Shown here piece by piece: positions 47,182-55,819 of a stretch of DNA of 64,000 nt. The stretch is from Croceibacterium salegens. GTDB taxonomy: Bacteria > Pseudomonadota > Alphaproteobacteria > Sphingomonadales > Sphingomonadaceae. How positions within the stretch are numbered: the first letter of the stretch is position 1; every line of letters starts with the position of its first letter. The notes below the pieces were generated by a model. That model ran no database searches, was not told the origin of the DNA, and worked only from the letters and a program-made list of their open reading frames with translations. The stretch spans positions 32,765 through 96,764 of the forward strand of contig NZ_WTYM01000044.1 of assembly GCF_009827435.1 (NCBI RefSeq), written 5' to 3'. Position numbers and translations under genes: made by a program.

Positions 47182-48678
47182 TCAGCTCGCCGGGGCCTTG
47201 CAGCTCCAGCTTGCCGGGTCGTTGGCATCGCCGCTGCCGTTGTAGTGCGCGACCTTGGGGAAGGCGCAGTCGAGGCGGGTGAGCGACTTGTCGCGCTTGC
47301 TGGCGACGACGGTGTCGGGCGCCTTGCCGGTGCTGTCCCACGCTTCGATGGTGTCGAGCAGCGGGAGGACGTCGGCGCCCGGTCCGCCGCCGCAGTGGGC
47401 GACGCCGGGGGCGAGGAAGAAGCGGTACTGGTCGGCGGCGCGCGGGTTCTGCGCCATGACGGCCTTGGCATAGTCGGCACTGCCGACCGGGCTCGGACCG
47501 GCGTCGCTTTCACCGTGCCACATCAGCAGCTTGCCGCCGCGTCCGAAGAACTTCGACAGGTCGGTGCTTTTCGCTTCGTACATCGCGGCAAAGGCGCTCG
47601 AGCGGACTTGCGGCACGTCGGTGGCGGGGGAGAAGTGCGCCCAGTCGACCGTGCGGCCGGGGAAGATAATCGGGCCCAGCCCGACGAGCCCGCCGCCCTG
47701 CGTCGGGTCCTTGCCCTCGCCGTTGGTAGCGACGAAGAACGACCAGGTCGTTTCTCCCCCGCGGCTCATCGGCAGCATGGCCCACTGGCCGTCGGGCGAC
47801 TTGATGCCGTCGTAAACCGCCTTGAGTGCGGTCACCTGATTGGCGCTTAGGCAGGAATCGGACTTGGCGCCGGTGCACTGGATCGTCGCCGGGTCCCAGT
47901 GGCAGGCGCGCGGGTTGTTGATCAGCCCGTCCTTGAGGCCGTCGTCGGCGTCGCACTGGGCAAGCGCGGCATCCTCGGCCAGCTTGAGATCGCCCGCGCT
48001 GAAGCCGCCGCTCTGGGTGAAGACGTTGGTTCGCAGCACCGAGCTGGTCTGCACCTGCAGCGTGTAGACCGGCGCGCCGGCGACGACGACGTCGTAGTCC
48101 GCCGGGAAGCGCTGAGCTTCCATCAGGCCCATGCGCCCGCCGGTCGAGCAGCCGAGGTAGTAGGCGCGGGTATGAGCCTTGCCGTAGTAGGCGGCGGCGA
48201 CCTTCTTGCCCGCCGCGGTCATCTCGTGGATCGCGCGGTAGCTGAAGTCCTTGGCCTTCTCCTCGTTCGCGGCCCAGGAATTGTCCCACACATTGCCGAT
48301 CGGGTGGCCGCCGTCGGTCGACATCGTCGCGTAGCCGCGGCCGAGCGCCTCCGACACGGTGCGGATGTCGGTGTTGCCGATCCAGCCGCCGCCGCCGACG
48401 CCGTAGACCTTGCCGTTCCACCCTTCGGGCAGGCGATAGACCACGCCGATGTCCGAACCGGTGACCGGATGCAGCATGCCGGTAACCTCGCAGTACGAGG
48501 GAAGGGTGTCCTTCGCCTCGACCCAGGTGGCCTGTCCGCCGGCGAGGCCGAGGCTCGCCGTGTCGAGCGAGGAGCATTCCTGCACGCCGTTGAAGGTGAC
48601 CGGCCCGGTGGACTGGGCGGTGTCGGCGGCGCAGCCGGTGGCGAGCAGGGCAACGGCGGCAATCGAAGCGGTACGCAT
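47182..48678 (-). CDS. Tannase/feruloyl esterase family lipoprotein
   Basis: The 498-aa esterase has a lipoprotein signal peptide with lipobox LATGC (Cys16), so it is probably anchored in the outer membrane. It shows the CS-D-HC motif of tannases: GCSTGGRMG near 172 (nucleophile Ser flanked by Cys), Asp in HGESDAG near 408, and AHCGGGPG near 447, where the two Cys usually form a disulfide. The family cleaves gallate or ferulate esters of plant phenolics. The ATG at 48678 has GGGAGAG upstream; a TTG lies one codon earlier. It is the last gene of a three-gene operon. Confidence 0.88.
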   Translation of the reverse strand: MRTASIAAVALLATGCAADTAQSTGPVTFNGVQECSSLDTASLGLAGGQATWVEAKDTLPSYCEVTGMLHPVTGSDIGVVYRLPEGWNGKVYGVGGGGWIGNTDIRTVSEALGRGYATMSTDGGHPIGNVWDNSWAANEEKAKDFSYRAIHEMTAAGKKVAAAYYGKAHTRAYYLGCSTGGRMGLMEAQRFPADYDVVVAGAPVYTLQVQTSSVLRTNVFTQSGGFSAGDLKLAEDAALAQCDADDGLKDGLINNPRACHWDPATIQCTGAKSDSCLSANQVTALKAVYDGIKSPDGQWAMLPMSRGGETTWSFFVATNGEGKDPTQGGGLVGLGPIIFPGRTVDWAHFSPATDVPQVRSSAFAAMYEAKSTDLSKFFGRGGKLLMWHGESDAGPSPVGSADYAKAVMAQNPRAADQYRFFLAPGVAHCGGGPGADVLPLLDTIEAWDSTGKAPDTVVASKRDKSLTRLDCAFPKVAHYNGSGDANDPASWSCKAPAS

Positions 48679-48697
48679 CAAGTTCTCTCTCCCGAAA

Positions 48698-49198
48698 TCA
48701 GGCCAATTCGACGGTTTCGAAGCGCCAGCCGTCCTTGTTCTTGCTCAGCCGCGCTACCAGCGTGCGATCCTCGACATGGCGGTGGCTGCCGTGACCCTGC
48801 AGGCGGACCATCTGTTCGACCGTCGTGTTGCCGGTGAAGTGGATTTCGCGCTCGGCACTGACTGTCCGGCGCAAGGTGGCGCTTTTCGCGTCATCGGCGA
48901 AGGCAATCTCCGACTCCGCGCGCGCAAGGTCGGCTCGGATCGACACCGCGCCGAGGTCGGGGGCCTTGCCGCAAGCGAACATTTCGGCGCAGCGGCCGGT
49001 ATCCGGCGCGTTCAAGCGGCGTAACAGCTCGCGTTCAAGCGCTTCAATCGCACGTTCGTCCTCGATCCGCGCGAGTCGTGCCTTGCTTCCGTCGTCGGCC
49101 AGCGCGGCCACGGGGGCGAGGGCGGCGAGCGGGGCGGCGGCGATGGCGCCGGTCTTGAGGAACGAGCGGCGGTCGGTGCCTGTCATTGTCTCGCTCAT
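48698..49198 (-). CDS. Tat-exported NTF2/SnoaL-like protein
   Basis: The 166-aa protein begins with a twin-arginine leader (DRRSFLKTGA, cleavage after AALA near residue 34). The mature domain has the NTF2-like pattern: DERAIEALERELLRRLNAPD, a central strand block, then GHGSHRHVEDRTLVARLSKNKDGWRFETVEL. Members are small binding proteins or cofactor-free lyases and isomerases. Tat export suggests folding before export. ATGA overlap with the upstream gene supports the start at 49198. Confidence 0.75.
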   Translation of the reverse strand: MSETMTGTDRRSFLKTGAIAAAPLAALAPVAALADDGSKARLARIEDERAIEALERELLRRLNAPDTGRCAEMFACGKAPDLGAVSIRADLARAESEIAFADDAKSATLRRTVSAEREIHFTGNTTVEQMVRLQGHGSHRHVEDRTLVARLSKNKDGWRFETVELA

Positions 49199-50928
49199 GC
49201 CTTTCTCTCCCACGCGTTGGGGCCAAAGAAGCGCGATACCTCGATCTTGCCGGCATGGCGCGCCGGGGCGCCGACCGCGCTCAGGCTGAGGCCGCCCTGC
49301 TTGCCCATGTGATAGCCGATTCCGGCGTCGTGCATCGTGCGCATGTTGATAAAGATCGTGCCGAGCGTGCCGTTACACGCCTCCTCCTGCCAGCGCGCGA
49401 AATAGAGCTGGTCGCGGATCTTCACGAAGTCGCCGCTGCCGCTCCACTCGGTGGCGAAGTGGCCGTCGGGCGTGGGGATGATCCAGCTCGTCGTGTTGGG
49501 CGTCGAATAGAGGTGCATGGAGTTGAGCCCGGGCGAATATTCCCAGGTGAAGGCCCGCCCGAGCAGGTCGCGCGTGCGCTCGTGCCGCCTGGTGCCGGGA
49601 TCGGGAATGCCCGCGCCGGTTATCTTTCCGAACAGCGTCTCGCAGCCCGCTTCATTGGCGATGTAGGGCGTGTGGAGATAGCCGTGGAAGCAGGTGGCGA
49701 GCCCGGCGTCGAGGTCGACCACGACGATGTGCCCGTCGTGGTTCTTTGTGCCAGCGAGCAGATGGCCGAAGATGAAGGTGCCGGGCATCATCTCCCACGC
49801 GTTGTAGCGCGCCTCGGTCCAACTGCCCTTGCCGTCCATCCGCCAGTCAAGCGTTTCGGCGCCCTTCATGCGGTATTCGACCGTCGGCCCGCTGTCGTAG
49901 GCGATGGTGAAGGCCTTGCCGGACAGTCCAGCGCTTTTCTCGGTGCCGTTGCCGGCCATCGGGCTGGGGCGGTCGAAGACGTGGACATTGCCCGCCGCGA
50001 TCGACGCATCGACTTCGGCGGAGGTCATCTTGTCCATCGTCGCCAGCGGGCGGTAGATGCGCCGCTCGCCCTTCTTGCCGCGCTCGATCTTGAGCGGCTC
50101 GGCGCTGAAATCGCCGAGCTTCTCGAACCGCGCGTTCTGTCCGAGCCATTCGCCGGTGCCGCGGAACATGTAATATTCGAGCTCGTCGATGCCGTTGAAG
50201 CCGAGCCGGAAGCCGGCCGATTGCAGCGTGTTGGCGTCATAGACGTAGAGGTGCAGCAAGCCGGAGAATTCCGCCTCCACGCGGGCAAAGGCGTAGAGCT
50301 CCTCGGTCAGCTGGATGTAATCCGCCGGGGCCGAATAGCCGCGATGCTCCTCAAGCCGGTCGAGTTCGATCCAGTGGGTGTAGGATACCGAGCAGTAGTA
50401 CTCGATCGTCCGCAGGCCGGTGTCTTCGGTCCAGGCGATGGCCCGGCCTTCGCTGCGCAGGGTGGCATGGTGCAGTTCGGCACCGTCTGCAGCCAACCCA
50501 TCGATTGTCCCATGCCAGACAGCGCGGTCGATTTCGCGGGCGCGAGGGGCAGGGCCGCCGCCGAACCACAGTTCGAACACGGTTGCAGCATTTGTGGAGC
50601 GGTTCCAGATCAGCGCCCAGGCTTGGGTCGAGTCGGGCACGAGGTGAGTGACGAGAGTTATCGGGCCGAGGTTCAGCGCGCCGTAGGGGGCGCTTCGTCC
50701 GCCGTTGAGCGACACGCTGCTATTGGCGGCAAAGGCCCACAATAGAGCGGGCGCGCCTTCGCCGGTGAACCGGATGCTCTTCCCGGCAAGCCCCGCGGTA
50801 TCGAACGCGGGCTTCCCCTTAGGACCGCCGGCAGCGGTCATCGCGCCGGCGATCTGACCTTCGCTGAGATCGGTATATGGATACCGGAACAGCGGCACGT
50901 CGGGATACGCCTTGCGGGCGATGTCCAT
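49195..50928 (-). CDS. MoaF-like protein with four tandem calycin-like repeats
   Basis: The 577-aa protein has no signal peptide. I see four related segments, each opening G-[KR]-[AS] followed by a beta-rich stretch: about 47-125, 158-245, 335-418 and 455-542. The last two match the MoaF family pattern (GKAFTIAYDSGPTVEY with YNAWEMMPGTFIFGH, and GRAFTWEYSPGL with QLYFARWQE). MoaF-like domains are lipocalin-type barrels; the name comes from a gene linked to molybdenum cofactor synthesis, but the reaction is not established. First gene of the operon with the NTF2-like and tannase genes, which hints at phenolic-ester metabolism. A GGGAGAGAGGGG precedes the ATG. Confidence 0.65.
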   Translation of the reverse strand: MDIARKAYPDVPLFRYPYTDLSEGQIAGAMTAAGGPKGKPAFDTAGLAGKSIRFTGEGAPALLWAFAANSSVSLNGGRSAPYGALNLGPITLVTHLVPDSTQAWALIWNRSTNAATVFELWFGGGPAPRAREIDRAVWHGTIDGLAADGAELHHATLRSEGRAIAWTEDTGLRTIEYYCSVSYTHWIELDRLEEHRGYSAPADYIQLTEELYAFARVEAEFSGLLHLYVYDANTLQSAGFRLGFNGIDELEYYMFRGTGEWLGQNARFEKLGDFSAEPLKIERGKKGERRIYRPLATMDKMTSAEVDASIAAGNVHVFDRPSPMAGNGTEKSAGLSGKAFTIAYDSGPTVEYRMKGAETLDWRMDGKGSWTEARYNAWEMMPGTFIFGHLLAGTKNHDGHIVVVDLDAGLATCFHGYLHTPYIANEAGCETLFGKITGAGIPDPGTRRHERTRDLLGRAFTWEYSPGLNSMHLYSTPNTTSWIIPTPDGHFATEWSGSGDFVKIRDQLYFARWQEEACNGTLGTIFINMRTMHDAGIGYHMGKQGGLSLSAVGAPARHAGKIEVSRFFGPNAWERKA

Positions 50929-51059
50929 GCCTATCCCCTCTCTCCCTTTTCGTTGACTTTATCCTGCCACGAACGAGGCGAAGCGCAAGGTCCGATTGCC
51001 CGAGGGCAAACTCTTCACACTTGCAACGCTGGCACGCTTCGGCAAAGGCCCCTCGCGCT

Positions 51060-52652
51060 ATGTTTGACGATGCCCTGATCGAAGCCGCCCGCGTGTCCAA
51101 GGCCTGGCCGTTCCAGGAGGCGATGAAGCTCGTCAAACGCTACCCCGAGGGCAAGCCTGATGGCGCGGCAGTCGTCTTCGAGACCGGCTACGGCCCCTCG
51201 GGTCTGCCGCACATCGGCACCTTCCAGGAAGTCTTGCGCACCACGCTGGTGCGCCGCGCCTACGAAATCCTCACAGACGGCGCACCGACCCGGCTGATCG
51301 CCTTCAGCGACGACATGGACGGGCTGCGCAAGGTCCCCGACAACGTGCCGCATCACGAGATGATGCAGGCCAACCTCGGCAAGCCGCTGAGCCGCATTCC
51401 CGACCCGTTCAACGCCGGTTTTCAGAGCTTCGCGCACCACAACAATGCAATGCTGCGCGACTTCCTCGACCGCTATGGCTTCGACTACGAGTTCGTCGCC
51501 GCCAGCGACCGCTACAACCACGGCGATTTCGACGCCGCGCTGGCCCGTGTGCTCGAGAAGTATTCGGCGATCATGGACATCATGCTTCCGACCCTGCGCG
51601 CCGAGCGGCAGGCGACCTATTCGCCGGTGCTGCCGATCAGCGAGAGGAGCGGCGTGGTGCTGCAGGTACCGGTCGAGGTCGTCGATGCCGCTGCCGGTAT
51701 CGTCCGCTTCGAGGATGAGGGCGAAACGGTCGAGCAATGCATCTTCGGCGGCAAGGCCAAGCTGCAGTGGAAGGTCGACTGGGCGATGCGCTGGTACGCG
51801 CTCGGCGTCGATTACGAGATGTGCGGCAAGGACCTGACCGACAGTGTCACCCAGTCGGGCCGGATCGTCCGCGCGCTCGGCGGGCGCATGCCCGAGAACA
51901 TGATCTACGAGCTGTTCCTTGATGAGAACGGCGAGAAGATCTCCAAGTCCAAGGGCAACGGCCTGACCATCGACGAATGGCTGCGCTACGGCAGCGAGGA
52001 GAGCCTCGGGCTCTACCTGTTCCGCGAACCGAAGAGCGCCAAGAGCCTGCACGCCGGGATCGTCCCGCGCGCGGTCGACGAATACTGGCAGTTCCGCTCC
52101 AAAATTCCTGAACAGCCGCTCGAACAGCAGCTCGGTAACCCCGTGTGGCACCTGCTGCGCGCCAACGGAAACGAAGGCGGCGATGGTGACAACCTGCCGG
52201 TGACCTACGGACTGCTGCTCAATCTCGCCAGCGTGCTGGGCACCGAGGCGACCGCGGAGAGCCTGGGCGAATACGTCGACAATTACATTGCCGGGGCGAG
52301 CAAGGACCCGCACCTCGCCAGGCTCATCGACACGGCGATCAACTACAACCGCGACTTTGTCGCCCCGACGCTGCACAAGCGCGCGCCGGAGGCGAACGAA
52401 GCCGAAGCGCTCAGGGCGCTTGACGCCTACCTCGCCGGCATTCCCGCCGATACCTCGGCTGAGGACATGCAGACTGCGGTCTACGAGATCGGCAAGGACG
52501 AGGCGTTCGCCTTCGAAAGCCTGCGGCACTGGTTCAAGGCGCTTTACGAAACCCTGCTCGGGAGCGCACAAGGGCCCCGCATGGGCAGCTTCATCGCGCT
52601 TTACGGGGTCGGAAACACGCGCAAGCTGATTGCCGAGGCGCTCGCGCGGTGA
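51060..52652 (+). CDS. lysK: Lysyl-tRNA synthetase, class I
   Basis: The 530-aa enzyme charges tRNA-Lys. It is the class I form typical of archaea and many alphaproteobacteria, unlike the usual class II LysS. The HIGH signature reads PSGLPHIGTF near residue 42 and the KMSKS signature KISKSKGNG near 297. A cysteine near GVDYEMCGKDLTDS is conserved in the family. The ATG at 51060 was chosen over an in-frame start at 50877, which would read back into the promoter region of the divergent MoaF-like gene. Confidence 0.95.
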   Translation: MFDDALIEAARVSKAWPFQEAMKLVKRYPEGKPDGAAVVFETGYGPSGLPHIGTFQEVLRTTLVRRAYEILTDGAPTRLIAFSDDMDGLRKVPDNVPHHEMMQANLGKPLSRIPDPFNAGFQSFAHHNNAMLRDFLDRYGFDYEFVAASDRYNHGDFDAALARVLEKYSAIMDIMLPTLRAERQATYSPVLPISERSGVVLQVPVEVVDAAAGIVRFEDEGETVEQCIFGGKAKLQWKVDWAMRWYALGVDYEMCGKDLTDSVTQSGRIVRALGGRMPENMIYELFLDENGEKISKSKGNGLTIDEWLRYGSEESLGLYLFREPKSAKSLHAGIVPRAVDEYWQFRSKIPEQPLEQQLGNPVWHLLRANGNEGGDGDNLPVTYGLLLNLASVLGTEATAESLGEYVDNYIAGASKDPHLARLIDTAINYNRDFVAPTLHKRAPEANEAEALRALDAYLAGIPADTSAEDMQTAVYEIGKDEAFAFESLRHWFKALYETLLGSAQGPRMGSFIALYGVGNTRKLIAEALAR

Positions 52653-53236
52653 CCGAAACGGCGGAACTCGAGCGGCTCGCCAAGGACCTGCTCGGCCGTT
52701 CGCTGGAAGAACTCGACCGGGAAGAACAGGACGTTCTCGCCCGCGTCGCCGCCGGAACCTACATCGGCATCGATGCCGACGAGGCGGCGCAGCTCCATGC
52801 CACCCTCGGCGAAAGGCTGGCCGATCGGGTCGCTGCGGTCGGCGGCAGTTGGGGCTTCATCGCCGCCTTCGGTATCGTCCTGCTGTCATGGATGCTCCTC
52901 AACAGCGGCGCGGTGACCGCGTTCGGCATCCCCGCCTTCGACAAGTACCCCTACATCTTTCTCAACCTCATGCTGTCGATGCTGGCCGCGATCCAGGCGC
53001 CGATCATCATGATGAGCCAGAACCGGCAGGCCGCGAAGGACCGCGTGGCCGCGCGGCACGACTATGAGGTCAACCTGCGCACTCAGCTCGAAATCCTGCG
53101 CCTGTCGCGCCGGGTCGACCGCTTCGCGCACCTGTTCCTGCAAAGCGCCAAGCTCGACGAGGAGGGTTCGGTCGAACTCGACAAGCTGGAACGGCGCATC
53201 GCCCGCAACGGCGGCAAGGACGATCCGCTGACCTGA
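52649..53236 (+). CDS. DUF1003 membrane protein
   Basis: The 195-aa protein has a charged N-terminal region and two transmembrane helices (about 71-92 and 103-125). The loop holds the DUF1003 signature FDKYPYIFLNLMLSMLAAIQAPIIMMSQNRQA. A soluble helical tail follows. The function is unknown. GTG start overlaps the lysK stop. Confidence 0.88.
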   Translation: MTETAELERLAKDLLGRSLEELDREEQDVLARVAAGTYIGIDADEAAQLHATLGERLADRVAAVGGSWGFIAAFGIVLLSWMLLNSGAVTAFGIPAFDKYPYIFLNLMLSMLAAIQAPIIMMSQNRQAAKDRVAARHDYEVNLRTQLEILRLSRRVDRFAHLFLQSAKLDEEGSVELDKLERRIARNGGKDDPLT

Positions 53237-53240
53237 CGGC

Positions 53241-53939
53241 CTAGCGCCAGCGCTTGGTGCGGTACCACTTCGTGATGATGTACTTGATCCCGGATACCAC
53301 CTGTGTTCCGGCGTGCATCGTCCATTCGTTGGGCCGACCTTCGGGATCGGCGTTGTTCCAGCCAAGTAGTGCGCCGCGCCTGGGCTCGATCGACAGGCCG
53401 AGGCTGGTGAAGTCGGTCGTGCCCCCGGCCTCGACTTCGTTGAGGAAGACCATGGCCGTCCAGCTGCGTTGCCCGCCGCGGTCCTTCTCGATCTTCCAGT
53501 AATTGGCCTGGGTGTAGAACCAGTCGTTGTGGGGCTTGAACTCCTGTCCGGGCAGGTAGCGCTGGCCCTGTATCGTTTCGCCCCACGACGGGTCGATCCC
53601 GAGCAGGTCGTCGATCCGCCGGCTGATCTTCTTCACGAAGGGATCGTGCGGATCGACGTCGCCCGAATAGGAGGTGCGGTAGTCGGCGCCGTAGGCAAGG
53701 TCGAACACCGCGCTGGGCTTGGCTACCTGGTCGATCAGGCCGATCATTCGGTCGCACTCGTCGGCGCTCATGAAGTCGCCGACAGCGAAGATCTCGGCCC
53801 GGTCCTGCGTCGGTACAGGATAGACCACCGGGTTGGCAGCAAGCCGCTTGCGCACCTTGCTGCCTGTGCGCCGCAGCCCGTCCTGGTCGGGAACCTTGGC
53901 CTGTGCGAAAGACTTCTTGGCGATGTCGGAATTTGTCAT
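53241..53939 (-). CDS. Prolyl 4-hydroxylase-like 2-oxoglutarate/Fe(II) dioxygenase
   Basis: The 232-aa protein has the P4Hc active site: His137 and Asp139 (KPHNDWFY), distal His209 (TMHAGTQV), and Lys219 (SGIKYIITKW) binding 2-oxoglutarate. It needs Fe(II) and usually ascorbate. Bacterial members hydroxylate prolines in proteins, often EF-Tu, or small peptides. The start at 53939 was chosen over 53957. It is divergent from cytochrome b561, with 94 nt between. Confidence 0.88.
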   Translation of the reverse strand: MTNSDIAKKSFAQAKVPDQDGLRRTGSKVRKRLAANPVVYPVPTQDRAEIFAVGDFMSADECDRMIGLIDQVAKPSAVFDLAYGADYRTSYSGDVDPHDPFVKKISRRIDDLLGIDPSWGETIQGQRYLPGQEFKPHNDWFYTQANYWKIEKDRGGQRSWTAMVFLNEVEAGGTTDFTSLGLSIEPRRGALLGWNNADPEGRPNEWTMHAGTQVVSGIKYIITKWYRTKRWR

Positions 53940-54033
53940 TCCGCAAAGCTTTTCCAAACCCTGACGCGCATGACAAGGCCATAGCTTGCCGCAACGGGCG
54001 TGCTTGCTACCATGATGGACGAAAGGAGTTCAG

Positions 54034-54588
54034 ATGCCGGTCACCCGCTATTCCAAGGGAGCGATGCTCCTTCACTGGCTCATCGCCATCGCGGTCATCG
54101 TCAACTGGCGCCTCGCCGAGGCCGCAGAACACGTGCCGCACGACCAGCACCTGCAGGTCCTTGGGCCGCACATGGCTACCGGCATCCTGATCCTTGTGCT
54201 GAGCTTGATCCGGCTCGGCTGGCGCTTCACCCACGCACAGCCACCGCTCGGTTCGCACCTGCCGAAGTGGGAGGTCGTGCTCGCCCGTGTGGTCCATGTC
54301 GTGTTCTATGTGGCAATGATCGGGCTGCCGCTGATGGGCTGGATCGGCACCTCGATGCAGGATCACCCGATCGACTTCTTCGGCTGGTTCACCGTGCCGA
54401 TGCTACCAATCGCCAAGGACGACCATGGCGGGCACGAACTGCTCGAGTTGCACGGGACCTTCGGCAACATCTTCATCTACCTGATCGGCCTGCACATCCT
54501 CGGCGCGCTCAAGCATCATTTCTGGGACAAGGACGGCGAGCTGTGGCGCATGCTGCCGTTCGGCCAGCCGCGCCAGCCCGAGGCGTAA
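54034..54588 (+). CDS. Cytochrome b561
   Basis: The 184-aa protein has four transmembrane helices with heme-ligand histidines: LLHWLIA near residue 13, GPHMATG near 46, and pairs such as LHGTFGNIFIYLIGLHILGALKHH in the last helix. Bacterial b561 proteins move electrons across the inner membrane, some oxidising superoxide to quinone. A clear AAAGGAG ribosome site precedes the ATG. Confidence 0.92.
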   Translation: MPVTRYSKGAMLLHWLIAIAVIVNWRLAEAAEHVPHDQHLQVLGPHMATGILILVLSLIRLGWRFTHAQPPLGSHLPKWEVVLARVVHVVFYVAMIGLPLMGWIGTSMQDHPIDFFGWFTVPMLPIAKDDHGGHELLELHGTFGNIFIYLIGLHILGALKHHFWDKDGELWRMLPFGQPRQPEA

Positions 54589-54593
54589 CGCAA

Positions 54594-54622
54594 AAGCCCC
54601 CGGCCTTGCGGCACGGGGGCTT
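54594..54622. terminator. Bidirectional hairpin terminator between cytochrome b561 and the RcnB-family gene
   Basis: AAGCCCCCG (54594-54602) and CGGGGGCTT (54614-54622) form a perfect 9-bp stem with an 11-nt loop. A-runs on the left give a U-run for the minus-strand transcript. Confidence 0.8.
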
Positions 54623-54667
54623 CGCTTCCGCCGGTCCACTCCACCGGCGAAGAGTGGGTCCGGGCGG

Positions 54668-55648
54668 TTACCAGAAGAAGTCGTAGATCACGTCGACCAC
54701 TTCGCCGGTGTACATGTCGACCAGCAGCGCATCGTCGTAATACCGCACCCAGCGATAGGGGCCGTAAACGTCCGGCAGGCGGTAGTTCCACGGATCGTTG
54801 ATCCAGTAGCGGTTCGAATAGAACAGCGAGTCGAGGAAGAACCCGATGTTCAGCCGGCGATAGTAGTAGTTCCGGTACGGCGCATAGTAGATGCCGAGAC
54901 GGTACGTGCTGCGGTGCGCGTTGCGGTAGTTGCGCCAGTCATACCGGCGGTCGTTGCGCCAGCCGTGGTTGTCCCAGCGGCGATGGTCGCGCTGGCCGTC
55001 GCGATATCCGTCGCGCCGGCCATTGTTGTAGGCGGCGCGATTGTCGCGGCGGTCGTCACGCCGGTCGGCCTGGCGGCCATCGCGATAGCCGTCACGGTAG
55101 GTCGAGCGATTGTCATTGCCGCGACGCCCGTCGTAGCTCCGGTTGCGCCCGTCGTAGCTCCGGTTGCGGTCGTTGTCGCTATAGGTGCGGTTGCGGTTCC
55201 CGTCGGCATAAGTCGCGTTGCGAGCGGGCGCGGGGACGTTGCGCGTCGCTGGCGGGGTGCCATTGCCACCGCGGTTCCAGCCATTGCCGCGCTGGCCGTT
55301 GTTGCCCGAACGCTCATTGCCGCGTGAAGTGTCGCGCTGGGCGACCTGCGGGGTGCCGCGATTGTCCCGCTGCCGGGCTTGCGGAGCCTGGCGAACTGGC
55401 GGACTCGAGCGCTGCTGCTGCTGCTGTTGTGGGGCGGGCTGCCGCGCGGTCGGCTGGCTGCGCTGCTGGCTGCGCGCATTGTCGCTGCGGGATTGGCGGG
55501 CGTTGTCCGATTTCGAGCTCGAACCCGATTGCCAGCTACGGCCCATGTTTTCACGGACATCGCGTGCGGCGACCGGTGTCGAGGCGAGCGCCAGCGCAGC
55601 CGCAATGGCCGCCACTGCCCCGCCGGTGAAGAACTTCCCAATTGTCAT
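54668..55648 (-). CDS. RcnB family periplasmic protein with low-complexity region
   Basis: The 326-aa protein has a signal peptide (1-28, ending PVAA). A long Ser/Gln/Arg-rich section follows (with a run of Gln near 75), then Arg/Asp/Asn/Tyr repeats (about 150-240). The C-terminal RcnB-type domain reads YRLGIYYAPYRNYYYRRL, then DPWNYRLPDVYGPYRWVRYYDDALLVDMYTGEVVDVI. RcnB in E. coli modulates nickel/cobalt efflux; in sphingomonads this family is expanded and its role unclear. The long middle makes it larger than E. coli RcnB (about 110 aa). Confidence 0.85.
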   Translation of the reverse strand: MTIGKFFTGGAVAAIAAALALASTPVAARDVRENMGRSWQSGSSSKSDNARQSRSDNARSQQRSQPTARQPAPQQQQQQRSSPPVRQAPQARQRDNRGTPQVAQRDTSRGNERSGNNGQRGNGWNRGGNGTPPATRNVPAPARNATYADGNRNRTYSDNDRNRSYDGRNRSYDGRRGNDNRSTYRDGYRDGRQADRRDDRRDNRAAYNNGRRDGYRDGQRDHRRWDNHGWRNDRRYDWRNYRNAHRSTYRLGIYYAPYRNYYYRRLNIGFFLDSLFYSNRYWINDPWNYRLPDVYGPYRWVRYYDDALLVDMYTGEVVDVIYDFFW

Positions 55649-55752
55649 CGCGGCTACTCCTGAGCTTGCCGCTGAGTGGGATGCGGCCCCTTGAATGACT
55701 CCTTGTTATTCCAGCTGTGCTGACAAGAATGTGAACCACGCTGTATGCCTCC

Positions 55753-55782
55753 CGTTCAGGTTGAGAGGCTCCCACCTGAACG
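55753..55782. promoter_or_regulatory. Inverted repeat upstream of the ClC gene
   Basis: CGTTCAGGT (55753-55761) and ACCTGAACG (55774-55782) are perfect 9-bp complements with a 12-nt spacer, 37 nt before the ATG. It may be an operator or an mRNA stem in the ClC leader. Confidence 0.4.
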
Positions 55783-55819
55783 CTGGACCCGCGCCAATTG
55801 CGAATGTAGGGCCCTTGCC

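Noticed and set aside
54900..55330. Val/Ala-rich open frames on the plus strand opposite the RcnB-family gene that look like membrane segments
   Set aside because: They are the complement of Arg/Asp/Asn/Tyr-rich codons; no start context and no family match.
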